This document shows, piece after piece, positions 13,501 to 26,124 of a stretch of 64,000 bases of DNA; positions within the stretch are counted from its first letter, which is position 1, and each line of letters starts with the position of its first letter. The stretch covers positions 12,840,001 to 12,904,000 of the forward strand of contig JAKCOZ010000014.1 in the NCBI GenBank assembly GCA_022605955.1. Direction: 5' to 3'. The position numbers were made by a program, and so were the translations under genes. This DNA is from Rallus limicola. Its lineage: Eukaryota; Chordata; Aves; Gruiformes; Rallidae. The notes beneath the pieces were generated by a model. The model had not been told where the DNA came from, did no database searches, and worked only from the letters and a program-made list of their open reading frames with translations.

Positions 13501-16500
13501 CTCTGAAAAACATTGTTTAATAACAGGCATAGGCCTTCTGGGTTTCTTTTCCAAGATTTTCATCCATAAATCCTACTGCCTACTTTAGCAGGCAGAAAGG
13601 GCTGACAGGTGTGATAGCTCCAGCACCCACAGCCCCTTGCAAGCTAGTAAAGGGCCCCCCTTTCACTGTTTGATCCTTTTTGTCCTCATGAATATGAGAA
13701 AGAGATAAATTGTTAAGGAGAGCTTTCTGTCCTCACTGTATGACTGGTTAGAGGGAGAAGTGGGGGGATCTCTCTCCCTGTGCACTCCTTCATGATGCCC
13801 TGGCTATATGGCAGGGGGAAGATAGAGCTGAACTGGCTTACAGTCCTCTCCCCCCCACATATGTGGTCACACACTTTTCCTTTTTCAAAAGTGGGTATGC
13901 ACATTGCTAAATTACAATTGCCCTACACATAAAGTATTTCCATAACGTTGCCGGGAGTAGAAGACCTATTCACTGCTGAATGGGCATTATCAATCCCATA
14001 CCATATTCAGGCTCTTAAGTTTCAGCAGAACACCAGCTATTTTGGAAGAAAAAACAGGTTCTTTTGCCTTTACTCAGGCAGGGATAGATGAAAGCCATAG
14101 GAGGAGGATCAGTGAAGTTGGCATCTAATGACATTAGGTTCCTTTGAAAAGAGCTGAGGTGTGAAGTCTCACAGGTCTTTGAATTTTACAGGAAATTCTT
14201 GCTGCGGTGTCAGCTGTTGGTCACACACTTCAATATTGTTGTTATAATTGGTTTTCCCCCCCCAGTTGTTCAATCTGTGTATGTAACTTTGTGTATTTTT
14301 ATATGAATATTTGCATTTTTAAGTTGAGATCACTGAGAAGGGTATGTAGTGAAGCAGTAATGGGTACTGTTGCATATGTTTTCTTCCTTTGCTCTGAGGA
14401 AAAATAGTAAACATGATATTTAAAAATATCCAGAGGTCTTGAATGTCACTTTTGCAAGAGTCATTGAATCCTGCAGATGAAGTCTTTGATCTCTGAGAGG
14501 CTCCTTCAACTAAGCTTTAATGAATGTGTTACCTAACTGTCCTTCAAGGAAGGCTGTGATTATTACTTTGTTGTGTAACATTTCACAAACTGAAACGATG
14601 AGATTCTTCACCAGAAATGTTTGCTCTATCAGGCTTCTGAATCTGATTTGTAATGAATAGCACCTTCTGCATCTCAAGGATAGAAGTTAGTTTGTTAACT
14701 GCTCTTTCTGGAAGATCAGCATATACAAATGGGTTCCCGTTATGTGCAATAGATTTGCCTGAATATTAGCAAATATGGGATATACTAGCATGGGAAAAAC
14801 GTGGTTTTGGAACCAAACATAAACTATCCAATGACCTATTTTCCACTTGTAGTTTCTGAGTGGGGTGAGATGGGTATCAGCAGAAAGACTGTGGTGCTCA
14901 CCCTTGGCAGAAGCCCAGAAGATCCATGAAACTTTCCTAAAGCAAATGCAGGCTTTCTAAAGCTTCCAGTCAGGAAGGAGAAACCTGTAAAATCCATTCC
15001 CCATGGTTTCTGCACCAAGCCTTGAGCACCACCTGAGTGGTGCTGATAGGCAGTAAGAAAATCTGACCACTGGCATCAAAATCATCAAAACTGAGTGGTT
15101 CTAAAGAAACTTTCTGGGTTTGGGGAATAGCTTACAAATAAACATAGGAAAGTATGCTTAATGAGGCAACTTCTGGTCAGCTCTACTTGTAACCATAGGA
15201 GTTAATTCTTGACACTGCCTTTCTAGAGATGGAAATTTCCACGGTTACTCTTCCCAGTCCATTAGCTTCACTTTTGGCTGATGCTCAGCATGCCTATGAC
15301 AAAAAAGGCTTTTTTCACATGGTTTACCCTAAACTTAATAATGGCTTTTAATTATGCTTTTTGAATTAAATGAAGAAAAAGAAAAAGAAAAAAAGAGTGG
15401 GTTTTATTGGCAGTTTTTGTTGGGTTTTGGTTGGTTAGGTATTTTTAAGTTTTCCACAGATTTAGTATGTCATATTTAGCGCTTTCCAAAATGCTACAGA
15501 AATGTGCTTTAAAGCGTCTCCCACTTCAAGGCAAATGAGGGAATGCAAAACCTGGGCTACGTATGAGATTTATGCTTCATTTTGCCGCCAGCTAGATGGA
15601 TTGGTGACTTGCAGGTGAGAGAGATTAGAAGAGAAGCAATGAATCACAGGGGCAGCCCCCGTTAGAAATGCCTCCAAAAGCTCAAATGAATAGTTTTCTT
15701 AACAGCCATCTATTCAGGGCCTCAGCCTGCAGCACCCACTCGGCACAGCTTACTTCATTTTACTTGTTCATGAGGAACAAAGCACTTGGCTTAGCAGATT
15801 TGTCAGCAGCGCTGCACTGCTCACAGCTAACCTCCATTTTCTTCCAAATAGGAATAAATCCTAAAAGAGAGCAACAAAATGTTCTCACACATCATATGGC
15901 AAATGATGGCCCAAAGTCAGGGTGTGATATTTACTCACCAGAAGGAAAATGCGTATGTGTGTGCACCCATGCACAGAATAAATAGTTTATCATAGTATTT
16001 TTCTTTCCTTAGTAATTAAAGATCAAAACTCATATCCTGATTTGGCACCTCCTGTGTCTTGGTGTAGCACATCCCCTGCAAAGATTTCAGCAATCTCCGG
16101 AACACGCACTGGTGTCTTCATCTAATTTTTGAGACTAATGTTGTGATCAATAGAAAACCAGGATTTCATCCTAAAAATGACTGATTTTAAAAACAGCTGT
16201 CTCTGTCTCAGCCATGAGATTTTCATTGTGTTTCCCATCTGAGAAGTCTCAGAGATTTTGTCTTCTTATGTCTTTGAGTGCATATGATGTGGCCTTATGT
16301 ATGTTACTGGGGAGATGGCATGGGACTGGCAGCCTGGCTTTGGTGCCACTGCAGAAGAGGAGCAGAGAGCTCCTCGCCTCCTGCTCTACAGTCCTCATGC
16401 AAGAATAAATTGTGGTTGGTTGTCTCACTTTAAATGTCAAGGAGATGTCAGTAAGATATTTTCTTTTTAAGAAAAAAGAAAAAAAAAAACCCAAACCAAC

Positions 16501-19500
16501 TCTCAGCATGCTATTTTCCTATAGGAAATGTCAGGGAGAATTACAGGACTTTAAAAAAAAAAAAGGGGTGTGGTGGGTGGTAGAAGTATATAAATATTTA
16601 AAATCCACAAGGCTTTTGGTTACAGACCAGCCTCTCTAGAGTGTGAGAATGTTATGAGCTTTCAGGAACTGAATTGCTCATCACCTACTTGGGGCTTGCT
16701 TGAATTAGCAGCAGTTACTTGGGTGTTACTCTGCCCAGGTCTGTACCTCACTGTTAGTTACCAATTAAGTGGTGGTGTGTGCAAAGTCTTAATTCACAGG
16801 ACCCTGTTTTGGCTGCTCTGCTCATTCATTTCCTGGAGCTCACCATATTGCTCTGGTGCCTGTTTTGATGATTCTGGACCCTTTGATCCTGTGGATGGAT
16901 GTTTTTATGACTTGTGAACTGGTAGAAGGTTTGGATTACAACATGTAACTCTCTATAGTCATGTATTTTTCTTGAGTTTTCACTTCACATATGAGATGAT
17001 TCATAGCTTTGTACACCATTGTATAAAGTGAGGATTTGTTGTACTGGAAACACTGACTGTGACAGTACCTGACAGTCTGTTTCTCTGCCATGTTCTTCTT
17101 TTAGAAAAAATGTGATAAACTCCTCGCAAAAGGGATTTCTGTGAGTTTTCTTGGAATACACCTTGTTTAGAATTCAGATTTTTATATTATTATAATGAGA
17201 TCAAATCCTGCTATGGATTTCAGCAAAATCAGGGGCTTAAGTGAAGTGCAGAGATCAGGAAGGAAGGTCTAGCATTTTTTCTGCACAGTATTTATGAAAT
17301 CTCTGACATCTGTCTGATTATTAGCTTCTGCTCATAACATCTGCGGAGAGGATTTTTAAAAATATTGGCATTGCCCTGGGCATCTAGTAATGGGGCTGGA
17401 AACACATGCTGTGTCAGGAGGTCCAGTTTCTTGCTTCACTGACAAGCTCATAACAGAGATGCGTACCCTACGGTGACCCTGTAGGCAGCAGGAGCCACAA
17501 AACACTCTCCAACATTGTATCATAAGCTTAAGACTTTCCATACGGAAATCAAACCCCACAAAATCCATAACAAGCTATAGGAATAGTGTAGGCATGGCCC
17601 AGAGCTATCATCAGTGCCTTAGGAGTCTGCAACAACCACCAAAATTTTCCTGGGAGCTTGTCAGTTGTTCCTGTCTGCCACAGTGGGTGCAGTTAGGACA
17701 CTCAAAATGCCTCTGCTGTCCACACCCTGAGTGGTGCCACGGTGCGAGTTTGAATGCTAACTCACCTTCCTCATTTAGCACAGTTCTGGAAGGGCAAAGC
17801 TGTGTCTTATGCCCGGTTTGCAGATCTTCAGGCACTCCTAACTATTTGTGGTTTTGCTACATTTCAAGGCAATATCCAGCTTGCTGGCAAAACTGGGAGC
17901 ACTTGATCTCTAGATCAGTTGTTTTCCTGTAAATACTTCAGAATTTTATGATTGCAATTATTCAATAAAACTGCCTTGCAGATATGAGGTGTTTACAAAT
18001 ATACCTGTAACGGGAACTTCAGAATGTTGGAGGAGGACAGCTTAAGGTTACTGTTCAATTATTATTCATTTATTTCTTGCAGCATGCTCAGGTTAGCCCA
18101 CTTCACTCACAGTAAGTGAAGAGTGTATGTGAGAAAACTCACTTTTTTTCTAGCATTGCCAAAGATCTGGTCTTTAAAGCATATCTGACAGTGATAATGC
18201 AGCCTGAAACTGCTTTAGTTTCAAAACTTTTCCCCATCTAATGTGTGTGTGCAGATTGTTTATGAGGCACTCTGGTGAAACACATTTGCTTTAACAGCAG
18301 GCTAGTCTGCAGTGCATTGAAGGGCTCACACAAATGGATCCTTGATAAGCAATATACCCTAGACCCTCTGTTTCAGTGAAAGTTCCAAAAATCTAGTAGT
18401 GAAGATCATCTTGGAGCTCTCTGGTGACTAAAGATCTTGAGCACTCCCAGCACTGCTGGGGCAGTTCAGCCCCAGGTGAGAGTACGTGCTCTCCAGACAC
18501 ATGGTGCCATTCTGTTTGCATGTGCTGTCTTCATTCAGAATCCTTTTTACAGGCTACTCTTTCCAAATTCTGCCAGTGGCAGTGCATCAGGGGCTTGTCA
18601 TGAAACACAGTATGGCAACTGGGGAAGAATTCTTCTGACTCTTCCACTTTTAAAAATAATAATTTTTAAGGGTATTTCCAAATGTAAACAAAAAGAACAA
18701 ACAGGAGAGGAAGGATCTACCTTTTGGTATTGCATTGCTAGTAAGTCTTTAATGATTTAGACCAAGGAGCTCTTATTTTCATTAACTTCCTTTAATGAAA
18801 AACTACAGGAAGCAAAATTAACAACATTAGGCAAAAGGTCATTGTCAAATTAGGCTGAAATCTAACCATGAATATTGGCCATGGGTCCACACCAGTTAGT
18901 AATGGCTTGGTTTCTTTTCCATTAGTAAAACATTCTGTAGATGGCTTGCTCCACTGAAATACTGTTGGGGAGAACAGCAAGTGGGCTGTGATGTCACCTC
19001 CTAATAGGGGCCAGGTGTGTAATGACAGGTAGGATAAGCTGAGCACCTGTATGACTCCAGATGCAAATCTGTAGTTGGGTTATTTCATTACAAGCAAACA
19101 AGGAACAAGTGAATGTGGTTTTTCTTGATATCCTGCTGTATTACGCTCTTTTTTCTAAGACTGAAAAATAGAAGTTCTTACACCTCTCCTGCTGCTATGC
19201 CTGGTGCCCATCTATTAACCTGGCCCAGGCCCAAGTTGGTGTTTATTAAATAATAAATGCAACAATGTTTCTCTCCTGTAAGCATGCAGAACATTAAAAT
19301 AAGAATAGATTTTCTTTTCAGTAGTGTAAGCTGCAGCTGAAGGAGGACTGATACAGTACAGAGAGAAGCACGACAGTAAATTACTCGTCTCTGATGTTGA
19401 GCTGTCCAAATAATCAGTGTCTTGTATAAGCAAAGTTGAAAGGAAACTGTGGCACAGTCACAGTCCATCACTGCAGCTCAAGTGCTGAGCTGTCAGCTTG

Positions 19501-20260
19501 CAGCATGGGGATGGGAAAAATGAGAGCAAACTCTTCTTCTGACCACTGTAAAAGCTATTCATATATTAATGTTGTATGCACAGATGTAGTGTTTGAAGGG
19601 GGCTGATACCTGCTGTCCACTGGCATTTCAGCATGGGTGTGGTAGGAGAGCAGAAGGCTGGACCTCTGAATTTTCCAGAGGTACTTCAGAATTCCCAACC
19701 TGAGTGGTGCATGTATGTCTCTACGCTTGAACCGGGGCTTGTGTATTTGGCACCCTACATGTGCTATCTATTTGTATAGCTGTGCTAGATGCTACTGCTC
19801 TAGAAAACTTGCTTTGCTTGCATCCTCTGACCATCGTGGCTGCAGCAAAACTACTTCTATTGCTTCAATCCATAAAAAAATATCTCGCCCACACAAATGT
19901 ACAGTTAATTTTTACAGATCATATTTGTAAAATAATTTTCTTGGATGTTTTCTGAAGCTTACAACCATTGCCAGGTAAGTATTAGCAAACTATAATAATG
20001 AAAAACAATGATGAAACCCCTAAACCAAATTTAAGTAGAAAAGAAAATTCATTCACTGTTCAGTATTCATGTAAAAACAGATCTTGACAATGTAGAAGGA
20101 TTTTCTGGTTTGTACATAGGAAACACTGAGAAGGGAACAAAAGAAACCAGGTCCTTACTGTCCCAACCAATAAGAAAAAAAAAATTGCAAAGCTGACTAT
20201 CTGTGTGGAGAAAAGAGATGGAAAGTGAAATAAAAAAAGCATTCCACCCCTCAATTTTTG
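4524..20260. other. Long gene-poor stretch
   Basis: No coding region or repeat family is recognised with confidence. Open frames here are short (about 112 codons or fewer) and lack domains. Simple-sequence spots include AT-rich repeats near 6830 and 7655-7680 and A-rich tracts near 15372-15394 and 16548-16563. Two sites match the splice-donor consensus very well: GAG|GTAAGT after 12437 and CCAG|GTAAGT after 19974. Neither is attached to a convincing coding exon. The stretch reads as intergenic or intronic DNA. Confidence 0.55.
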
Positions 20261-20388
20261 CTGAAGAATGGAGACACAGAGCTATTAATTGGCTTGCCCC
20301 GTGTCATGCAGGGTTCGTGTGACTGATCAAAGAACAGAAATCAGGTCTCCAGAGTCCTGCTCCTCTGCCTCAACCACAAGATAATCCT
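20261..20388 (-). repeat. Old MIR/L2-like retroposon fragment
   Basis: On the plus strand the sequence follows the antisense of the shared MIR/L2 3' region. It has a 'gaatggagacacagag' segment (the usual 'gaaactgaggcacagag'), then 'ggcttgccccgtgtcatgca' (the usual 'acttgcccaaggtcacaca'). After these come an 'aatcaggtctccagagtcctgctc' type stretch and 'ctgcctcaaccac'. The order and spacing of these blocks match the family, so the element lies on the minus strand. Divergence is high, as expected for an ancient copy. The exact subfamily cannot be set by eye. Confidence 0.65.
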
Positions 20389-23300
20389 TCATTTTAACTG
20401 CCTGCCAATCAGCTATCCTGGTATAATGCTGGCTGAAGTGTTATCACTGCAGTATGAAAATGGAACTACTCAGTGTTCATTAAAGTCGGATGAACAAATG
20501 AAAACTCCCCTTGCCCTGGCCTCAGGACTGAAAGTACTGGCTCTCTTAATATTTATAACAAAATTAAACGGGGAAAATTCTGTGAAACTAGATAATCCAA
20601 TGAACCCTCCTTGCAAAACTAGACATTCTGGAAAAACAAATTTACCGTGGTCAAAAGGGTAGCCTATAGCTTTATTACTCCTTCAAATGTCATTTCATTT
20701 TCAGCAGTGACTGTGGATCTCTGTTGATTGGATTTTTGATGAGCACAAAGCTGTCCAGGTTTCCTCTTGCTGCAGTAGGGTTGTGCCCTATGTCAGAGGG
20801 ACTTGGTGTAAGGAAGTCCTCGTGGTGCTGCCATCTAGCACATCCCTTTCTTTACTTCATCAATATCAGCCCTGTGGATTCTCCATTGATATGCGCGTGT
20901 CCTCATCTGTGCAACAGGGTGAGAGACCAAAACTGCCCATGAGAGCATGTGGGCTGCTCTCCTGGGTGCTATGACTGTATCTTCTCACAAGTCCCTCTGA
21001 TTTCCTCCCTGTACAGCCCTGATATACTGTTTGGGGGAGCAACAGAAGAGTTTTGTGTGTTAGCACGGTGCCAGTGGAACTGAAAAGATGTATTGACAGT
21101 ATGTAAGGCTGAATTACAACTGACAGGAGAACTGCAGCACAGCTTTTCCGGGCTCTGGTATACTGTAGGGCCAAGCCTGCATCCTCTTTTCCAGCAGTCG
21201 GGACCAGTGGCACTTGCCAGCTGCCTGTAGTGTGAGCTGCCCCAGCCAGCTTCCCTGCAAGGAGAGGAGAGGGCACTCTTCCTGAGGGGGAAACCTCCCC
21301 TAGTGATTTCCTGGAAGTAAGGTGTCTAACCGTAACCTGATCATCAGTATTGTGCAACTTTTTTAAGGAGACAGGAGAGATTTAGGAAATGAAATGAAGA
21401 GCTTAAAGAACTGTTTCAGTGGTCCGTATTGGCATTTTACCTTTAAAAATGTGACCTAAGCCCCAAGGCTTCAAAAGCCTGGCCTGAAGCCCCAAATCCT
21501 CAAAAGTCTTTAGGCAGCCAATTCCCAGTGGCAAATGTGGCTTTTGAAAATGTATTTTACGCATCTAGAACACAAAAGTATTTTCTAAAAGGACTCATTA
21601 AAGGCAGCATTGCTGCTGTTGGTAATGGAGCTACTGTGTGTCTGAATTTCAATGACATTATCTCCCTGACTGGGAAAAAAGATGTTTTCTCAAAAAAAAA
21701 AAAAAAAAGCTACAATATTTTGGCTTATTTATTCATTTTTTGCAATTACTGAAAAGTGAGTCTCAGCCCAAGCCTATAGTATTTATCTGATTATGCACAT
21801 AATAGTTTTAGGATGCTGCCCTCATATTACAGGTTTTGGTCTGCTCACCCAAGAGTAATTATGATAAATTTATCTAGTTTACCTGGAAATATTTTATTTG
21901 AATTCTTCACTCCTTTCAGACAGCTGCATGTTTTTCTTCCTCTGGGTACCATTTACTAATAGGTAGCTTTGAACAGCAAATTAAAATTCTGCTTTCTGTG
22001 ACCAAAGTTAATTTTGGAACTGTTTTCCTCTTTTTCACAAATCTCCTCCTCTGAGAGATAAATTGCATTTTATGTTAAAAGAGGAAACAAGAATCAATTT
22101 ACAGCAGCTGGGTTACTATGAAAGTGTAATGTGTTGTGAGAGCTGGCAGCACCACAGCTGCCTGCACCTCATTTGCTAAAGCTGCCACACAAAGCGGGAT
22201 ACTGAAGAAACAGGAATTATCTGGTCCTCAGGGCTCACAGTCCTGCTTAATCAGGGTGCGCTACCCTGTGTAGCCTTGTGTTCAGGAGTCGTGTGTAGTG
22301 CTGCTACCCACTGGTGGTGTTCACAGCAGCTCAGCCCTTCTGCCATCGGCACAGCGCTTGGGTCTTGAGCAAATATGTTGCTTGGTGCCTGTGTGGTCTA
22401 ACACAATATGGTATTGGGAAACACTGAAAGGGCACATGGATGCTACTGATTTCCCTTACAAAGGTAGCTTGGAGGGGTGTGGGGGGGGGGGCATCAGTGA
22501 ACTGTACACTGATGTTTTTGCATTCGTGGACAAAGCCATGATGTATTTTCCCTACTAGATCAAGCTGACTTGTAAACCCTGGAAAGCTCAGTGAGGCATT
22601 ACGGGCACTGCTTGTACTGTCATTCCTTGATTCACGATCTCTAAACCAGAAGCTCAGTTTGGCGTGCTGGAGTCTTGATCCCAGCTGCTGTATCTAGCAT
22701 GAATTAGTGCTGTTCCACTGATCTGGCATTTGATGCTGTTAGGCACTCGAGCTAGTAGGAATCTTCTCACTGTACTGACTTTTATCCTTTCCAGCTATGT
22801 AGTACTAGAGTTCATGGAGAAAAAACTATGTATTATCAGTAACATTGGGATTTTCTTTAGTACAAATTATTCAGTATTACATTTGATAGTAAAACATATG
22901 CCTCTCACTTCATTAAAAGGGCAATTTGTTCATCTTGGAGCTAACTTTCAGCGTGGGTTATGGCACTTTTAGTTCTAGGCAGTGTGTTTTCTCATTGCTT
23001 TATCACAGTACCACTTTGTACACCCCAGCTGCAGATGTCAGATATGGAGGATTTATTCTGATTGATAAGGGAGTTGCTTTAATATAATTTCATCTGTTGA
23101 ATTACTGTACCAGCCCAATGTCTTAAGAAACATATCATACATACAAGACTGTAAAATTGTTTTCAAATGGTAGAGTCTTTGCTTTATCATATATCAAAAG
23201 ATTTTGTTGGCTCCTTGGCTAAAGTGAATCAAAAAGCCCCACTTATTTTCTCTTCCCTCCCTCTAGCTAGCTTAAATTTATGCTAGTATTTCATTCCACA

Positions 23301-23779
23301 TTGTGCATTTTATTAATTGATGTTGCCATTTTGAGATTTCATTGATAATGAGCCTGTTCAGGTCATGCTGGTATTTCATTCCTTGCCGTAATTGCACTGT
23401 TACACAGTTCCCCTAGAGAGTGTCAAGGCTCAGCTAGCGATAATTGCTCCTCTTTTGTCTTCATATAACACCTATAGGCATCAACCTACACTTGAAGCTG
23501 AAAAACTCTTAAGTCTCTGGTTTCTCCTTTTTTTTTTTTCTATGTCATATTTTGGCATAAAAACAAAATGAAGAACGTTTTAGAGAGAAGTATTGCCCAA
23601 CTGATGAGTATTATGCAGGCTTAAAAAACATATCAGACATATTTATATGTCCTCCCTTCGTATCCCATCCTCCAAAAGACTCCATAGTCAAAGGCTCCAG
23701 TGATGGAGATCTATCATATCTGTTCCTGTGCCCCATTATCCTTAGTGACACAGAATAGTTCCTAATTTTGGCTCTCAAT
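20389..23779. other. Non-coding stretch with one 163-codon open frame
   Basis: A minus-strand frame (20866-21357) is open for 163 codons, the longest outside the CpG island. I recognise no domain, signal peptide or repeat in the translation, and overlapping plus-strand frames are open too, so this locally GC-richer patch simply has few stops. It is not called as a gene. A 16-A run lies at 21692-21707 and an 11-G run at 22481-22491. I see nothing else recognisable. Confidence 0.45.
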
Positions 23780-24230
23780 TTTCTTTGTTGAAATTTAGGC
23801 CCATTACATCTTATCTAAACAGGTGATAACAAGTTGTTCTCTTCTCCTTTGCAATTGCCTTGTATATGTTTTCAGTCTTCCTTTGGGATAAGCACAAATC
23901 AGCTCCATCACTATTCACTGATTATGTTTCTTAGACTTCTGGTATTTTGGGCTCTTTTTCATTCTCTCTAGATGCTGCAGATCATTCTTGAGGTGCTTTT
24001 CTCAAAACTGGGCATGCTACTTCAGCTGAGGTCTTTACCAATAAACTGTCTTTCAGATTTTATTACCCTTTTTATAATGCAGGGTGATGTCTTCCCTTCC
24101 CAATAGTATTGACTCATGCAAACATTATCATCCATTGTAATTATTAGATGTTATTCTAAAATTTGCCATCTAGCTTGGTGTATACTTATCTGCCTAGTTG
24201 ACTGTGCCTGTCTGGGCATACACTGCGCTC
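23780..24230 (-). mobile_element. CR1: Decayed CR1/L3-type LINE fragment
   Basis: Read on the plus strand, 23960-24050 follows the antisense of the CR1/L3 3' region. A 'cattctctctagatgctgcag' type block is followed by 'cattcttgaggtgc', 'caaaactgggcatgctact' and 'cagctgaggtctttaccaa'. Further on, a 'tgactcatgca...atttgccatctagc' segment also fits the family. The order matches CR1-superfamily copies in amniotes, so the element is on the minus strand. No reading frame survives. Boundaries are approximate. Confidence 0.6.
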
Positions 24231-24270
24231 ATCCTTGCTGAGAACCATTTTGATTTTTTTCCAAGATGCT

Positions 24271-24318
24271 TCTTGATAAATTTATCTCTTGATAAATTTA
24301 TCTCTTGATAAATTTATC
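24271..24318. repeat. 16-bp palindromic unit in three perfect tandem copies
   Basis: The unit TCTTGATAAATTTATC occurs at 24271-24286, 24287-24302 and 24303-24318 without a mismatch. Its core GATAAATTTATC is a perfect 12-bp palindrome. In the third copy the palindrome extends to TTGATAAATTTATCAA, continuing to 24320. Perfect identity suggests recent expansion. GATA-type cores are present on both strands, so it could bind protein, but this is inference. Confidence 0.92.
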
Positions 24319-24572
24319 AAGAATACTTTGTATTCTAATCCCATTTAACCATTAAAAACCTCCAAATATTTATTCACTTGACTCAGGCTCACCTTAACAA
24401 CTTAAACACCTGATTAATGCACATTTATCTGTGCATTAAAAAATTGAAGTGGATCTATGAGATTACATTATTGGAGTGCTAATAAGCAGGATGCATGAAG
24501 TAGCATAGTTATATATCCTGCTTCCTTCTGGCTTGGAGATTTTTCTCAATTTCATCTTCAGAAGCATCCCTT

Positions 24573-24591
24573 GGGAGGGAGGGAGGGAGGG
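24573..24591. repeat. (GGGA)n microsatellite
   Basis: Four to five units of GGGA lie in a purine-only run. This is an ordinary short tandem repeat with G-rich character on the plus strand. Confidence 0.85.
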
Positions 24592-25773
24592 CAGTCAGAA
24601 AGCATTTCCTAAAGTTACTCTGCCTTGAGTCCTAGACTTGAAGGCAGGTTTACACCAGCTTCTGCCACCAGCAGAACTGCCCCAATATATAACTTGCAGT
24701 AGGCATCTCCAGAATAGTGTTTAGAAGGGACACATGTAGAAGTTTTCCTTTCAGAAATGTTCTCAAGATGCTGACACCCATACTTCAAGTCTAGGACAAC
24801 ATGGAGAGTCCAAGACTGCACTGGAGGGCAGTTGCAGGGCACTGAAAGCTGCCATGAAGATTTGGGTTTGTGCTAGCACAGTCTGCCACATGAACAAACC
24901 CTCAGTTCTGGGCTTGAGGTTCAAGACAAACCATTTTCCACTCAGCCTAGGCATATTCAGGCACCTGCTAATATTCAAGTTTTCCAGAAAGGGGTATAAC
25001 TATATCTTTGAAGTTGCTTGATGAGTTGGTTTTATCTCTATATTTACTGCCTAGTAGCCTAGGTAGTCACTTTATTGAGGAATCTGGAAGAGAAATGTTA
25101 AAAAAGCACAATCTCAACATGTTCCTGTGGCAACCTTTACATGTGATGAGTTCAGAGTTAGTGGATTGGAGTTGTTTCTCCAATGAAACACCAGATATGT
25201 CAGACAGGACTTTGACCCGGCTGAGAAGATCTCCTCTTTATGGATGTTGGTATGATTCATGTCCTAGCTAATGCTAAGAAAGTGTTTATATGTACAGGCA
25301 GTTCAAGGCTGGTTTGGTTTCCAGCCTGAAGGTGTTCTAAATTGTACCCTGATCCAGCAGTTCCTCTGGACTTGCAGTAACAAAGGACTGCCCCATCTCC
25401 TGTCTCTGAAAAGTTTCCTGGCCTGGTTTGTTTCCTGTGGAGAGTCTGTGACTGTAAGCACTGCATGTGACTTAATTCCTTGCTTTCACTAGTATTGCTG
25501 AAATTCTGTTGCACTAGCAGCTGTGATAGAGCAGAACGAATGGAGGAGCAGTGGGAAGTGTTTCTTCCTATTGCTTTTGGTGACTGCACTTTTGGTAGTG
25601 GAATTTCATTAATAAATCCCTTATTAATTGGGGAAGACAGCAGGCCTGCTGGAGGCCTAGCACTCTTCGCTGAAGACATAGGCCCTGACAATATCCTTGT
25701 GTTCCCACGAGACAGAAAAAGTTACTCATGCTGAGAGTATCTTAATAATCACATTTCCAAAACACAGCAGCCT
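24592..25773. other. Non-coding stretch upstream of the LTR
   Basis: Several open frames of 70-144 codons overlap on both strands (for example 25257-25691 minus and 25480-25734 plus). None shows a recognisable retroviral or cellular domain, and mutual overlap argues against any one being real. No internal retroviral gene is visible next to the LTR, which supports a solo LTR. Confidence 0.45.
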
Positions 25774-26124
25774 TGATGACAGGGGTACAGCCTACCCTAA
25801 ACCAAGAAGAAGTTAAGGAAAGGTACTTGGGAGTAACAGAACATATTAAGAACCAGCCATAATAAGATGGCCAAAGCAGCAGGTGTGGGGATGCTTTTAG
25901 GCATCAAAGGTAAACTAATGATATTTAGCTATAAGATATGTTTATCAGAACTTGTTATAATCACTAACCAATCAGTGGGGTGTAAACAGTGTATGTAACC
26001 AATTAGCAGTTTTTAGCTTGCCACGTTTGCAGTAACAAATGTATATAATTTGTGTGATTTCACCCAATAAATGGCTTCACCTAAAATTCGTATCGAATTG
26101 TGTGTTGCCCCTCACCGGTCACCA
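25774..26124 (+). mobile_element. Probable solo LTR of an endogenous retrovirus
   Basis: This segment of about 350 bp begins TGATGAC and ends ...GGTCACCA, fitting the TG...CA termini of LTRs. Near its 3' end it carries a TATA-like box (26042-26048) followed about 20 bp later by AATAAA (26066-26071) and then a short R/U5-like tail. This is the compact promoter and polyadenylation layout of retroviral LTRs. No gag, pol or env sequence, primer-binding site or second LTR is seen on either side, so it would be a solo LTR left by recombination. I could not find a clear target-site duplication, so both ends are approximate and the family is unassigned. Confidence 0.5.

Noticed and set aside
20866..21357. 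163-codon minus-strand open frame
   Set aside because: No domain, no splice or promoter context, and overlapping plus-strand frames are also open. It is within what chance allows over 64 kb in six frames.
25257..25691. 144-codon minus-strand open frame next to the LTR, considered as retroviral internal sequence
   Set aside because: No gag, pol or env motif is visible, and open frames on the opposite strand overlap it.
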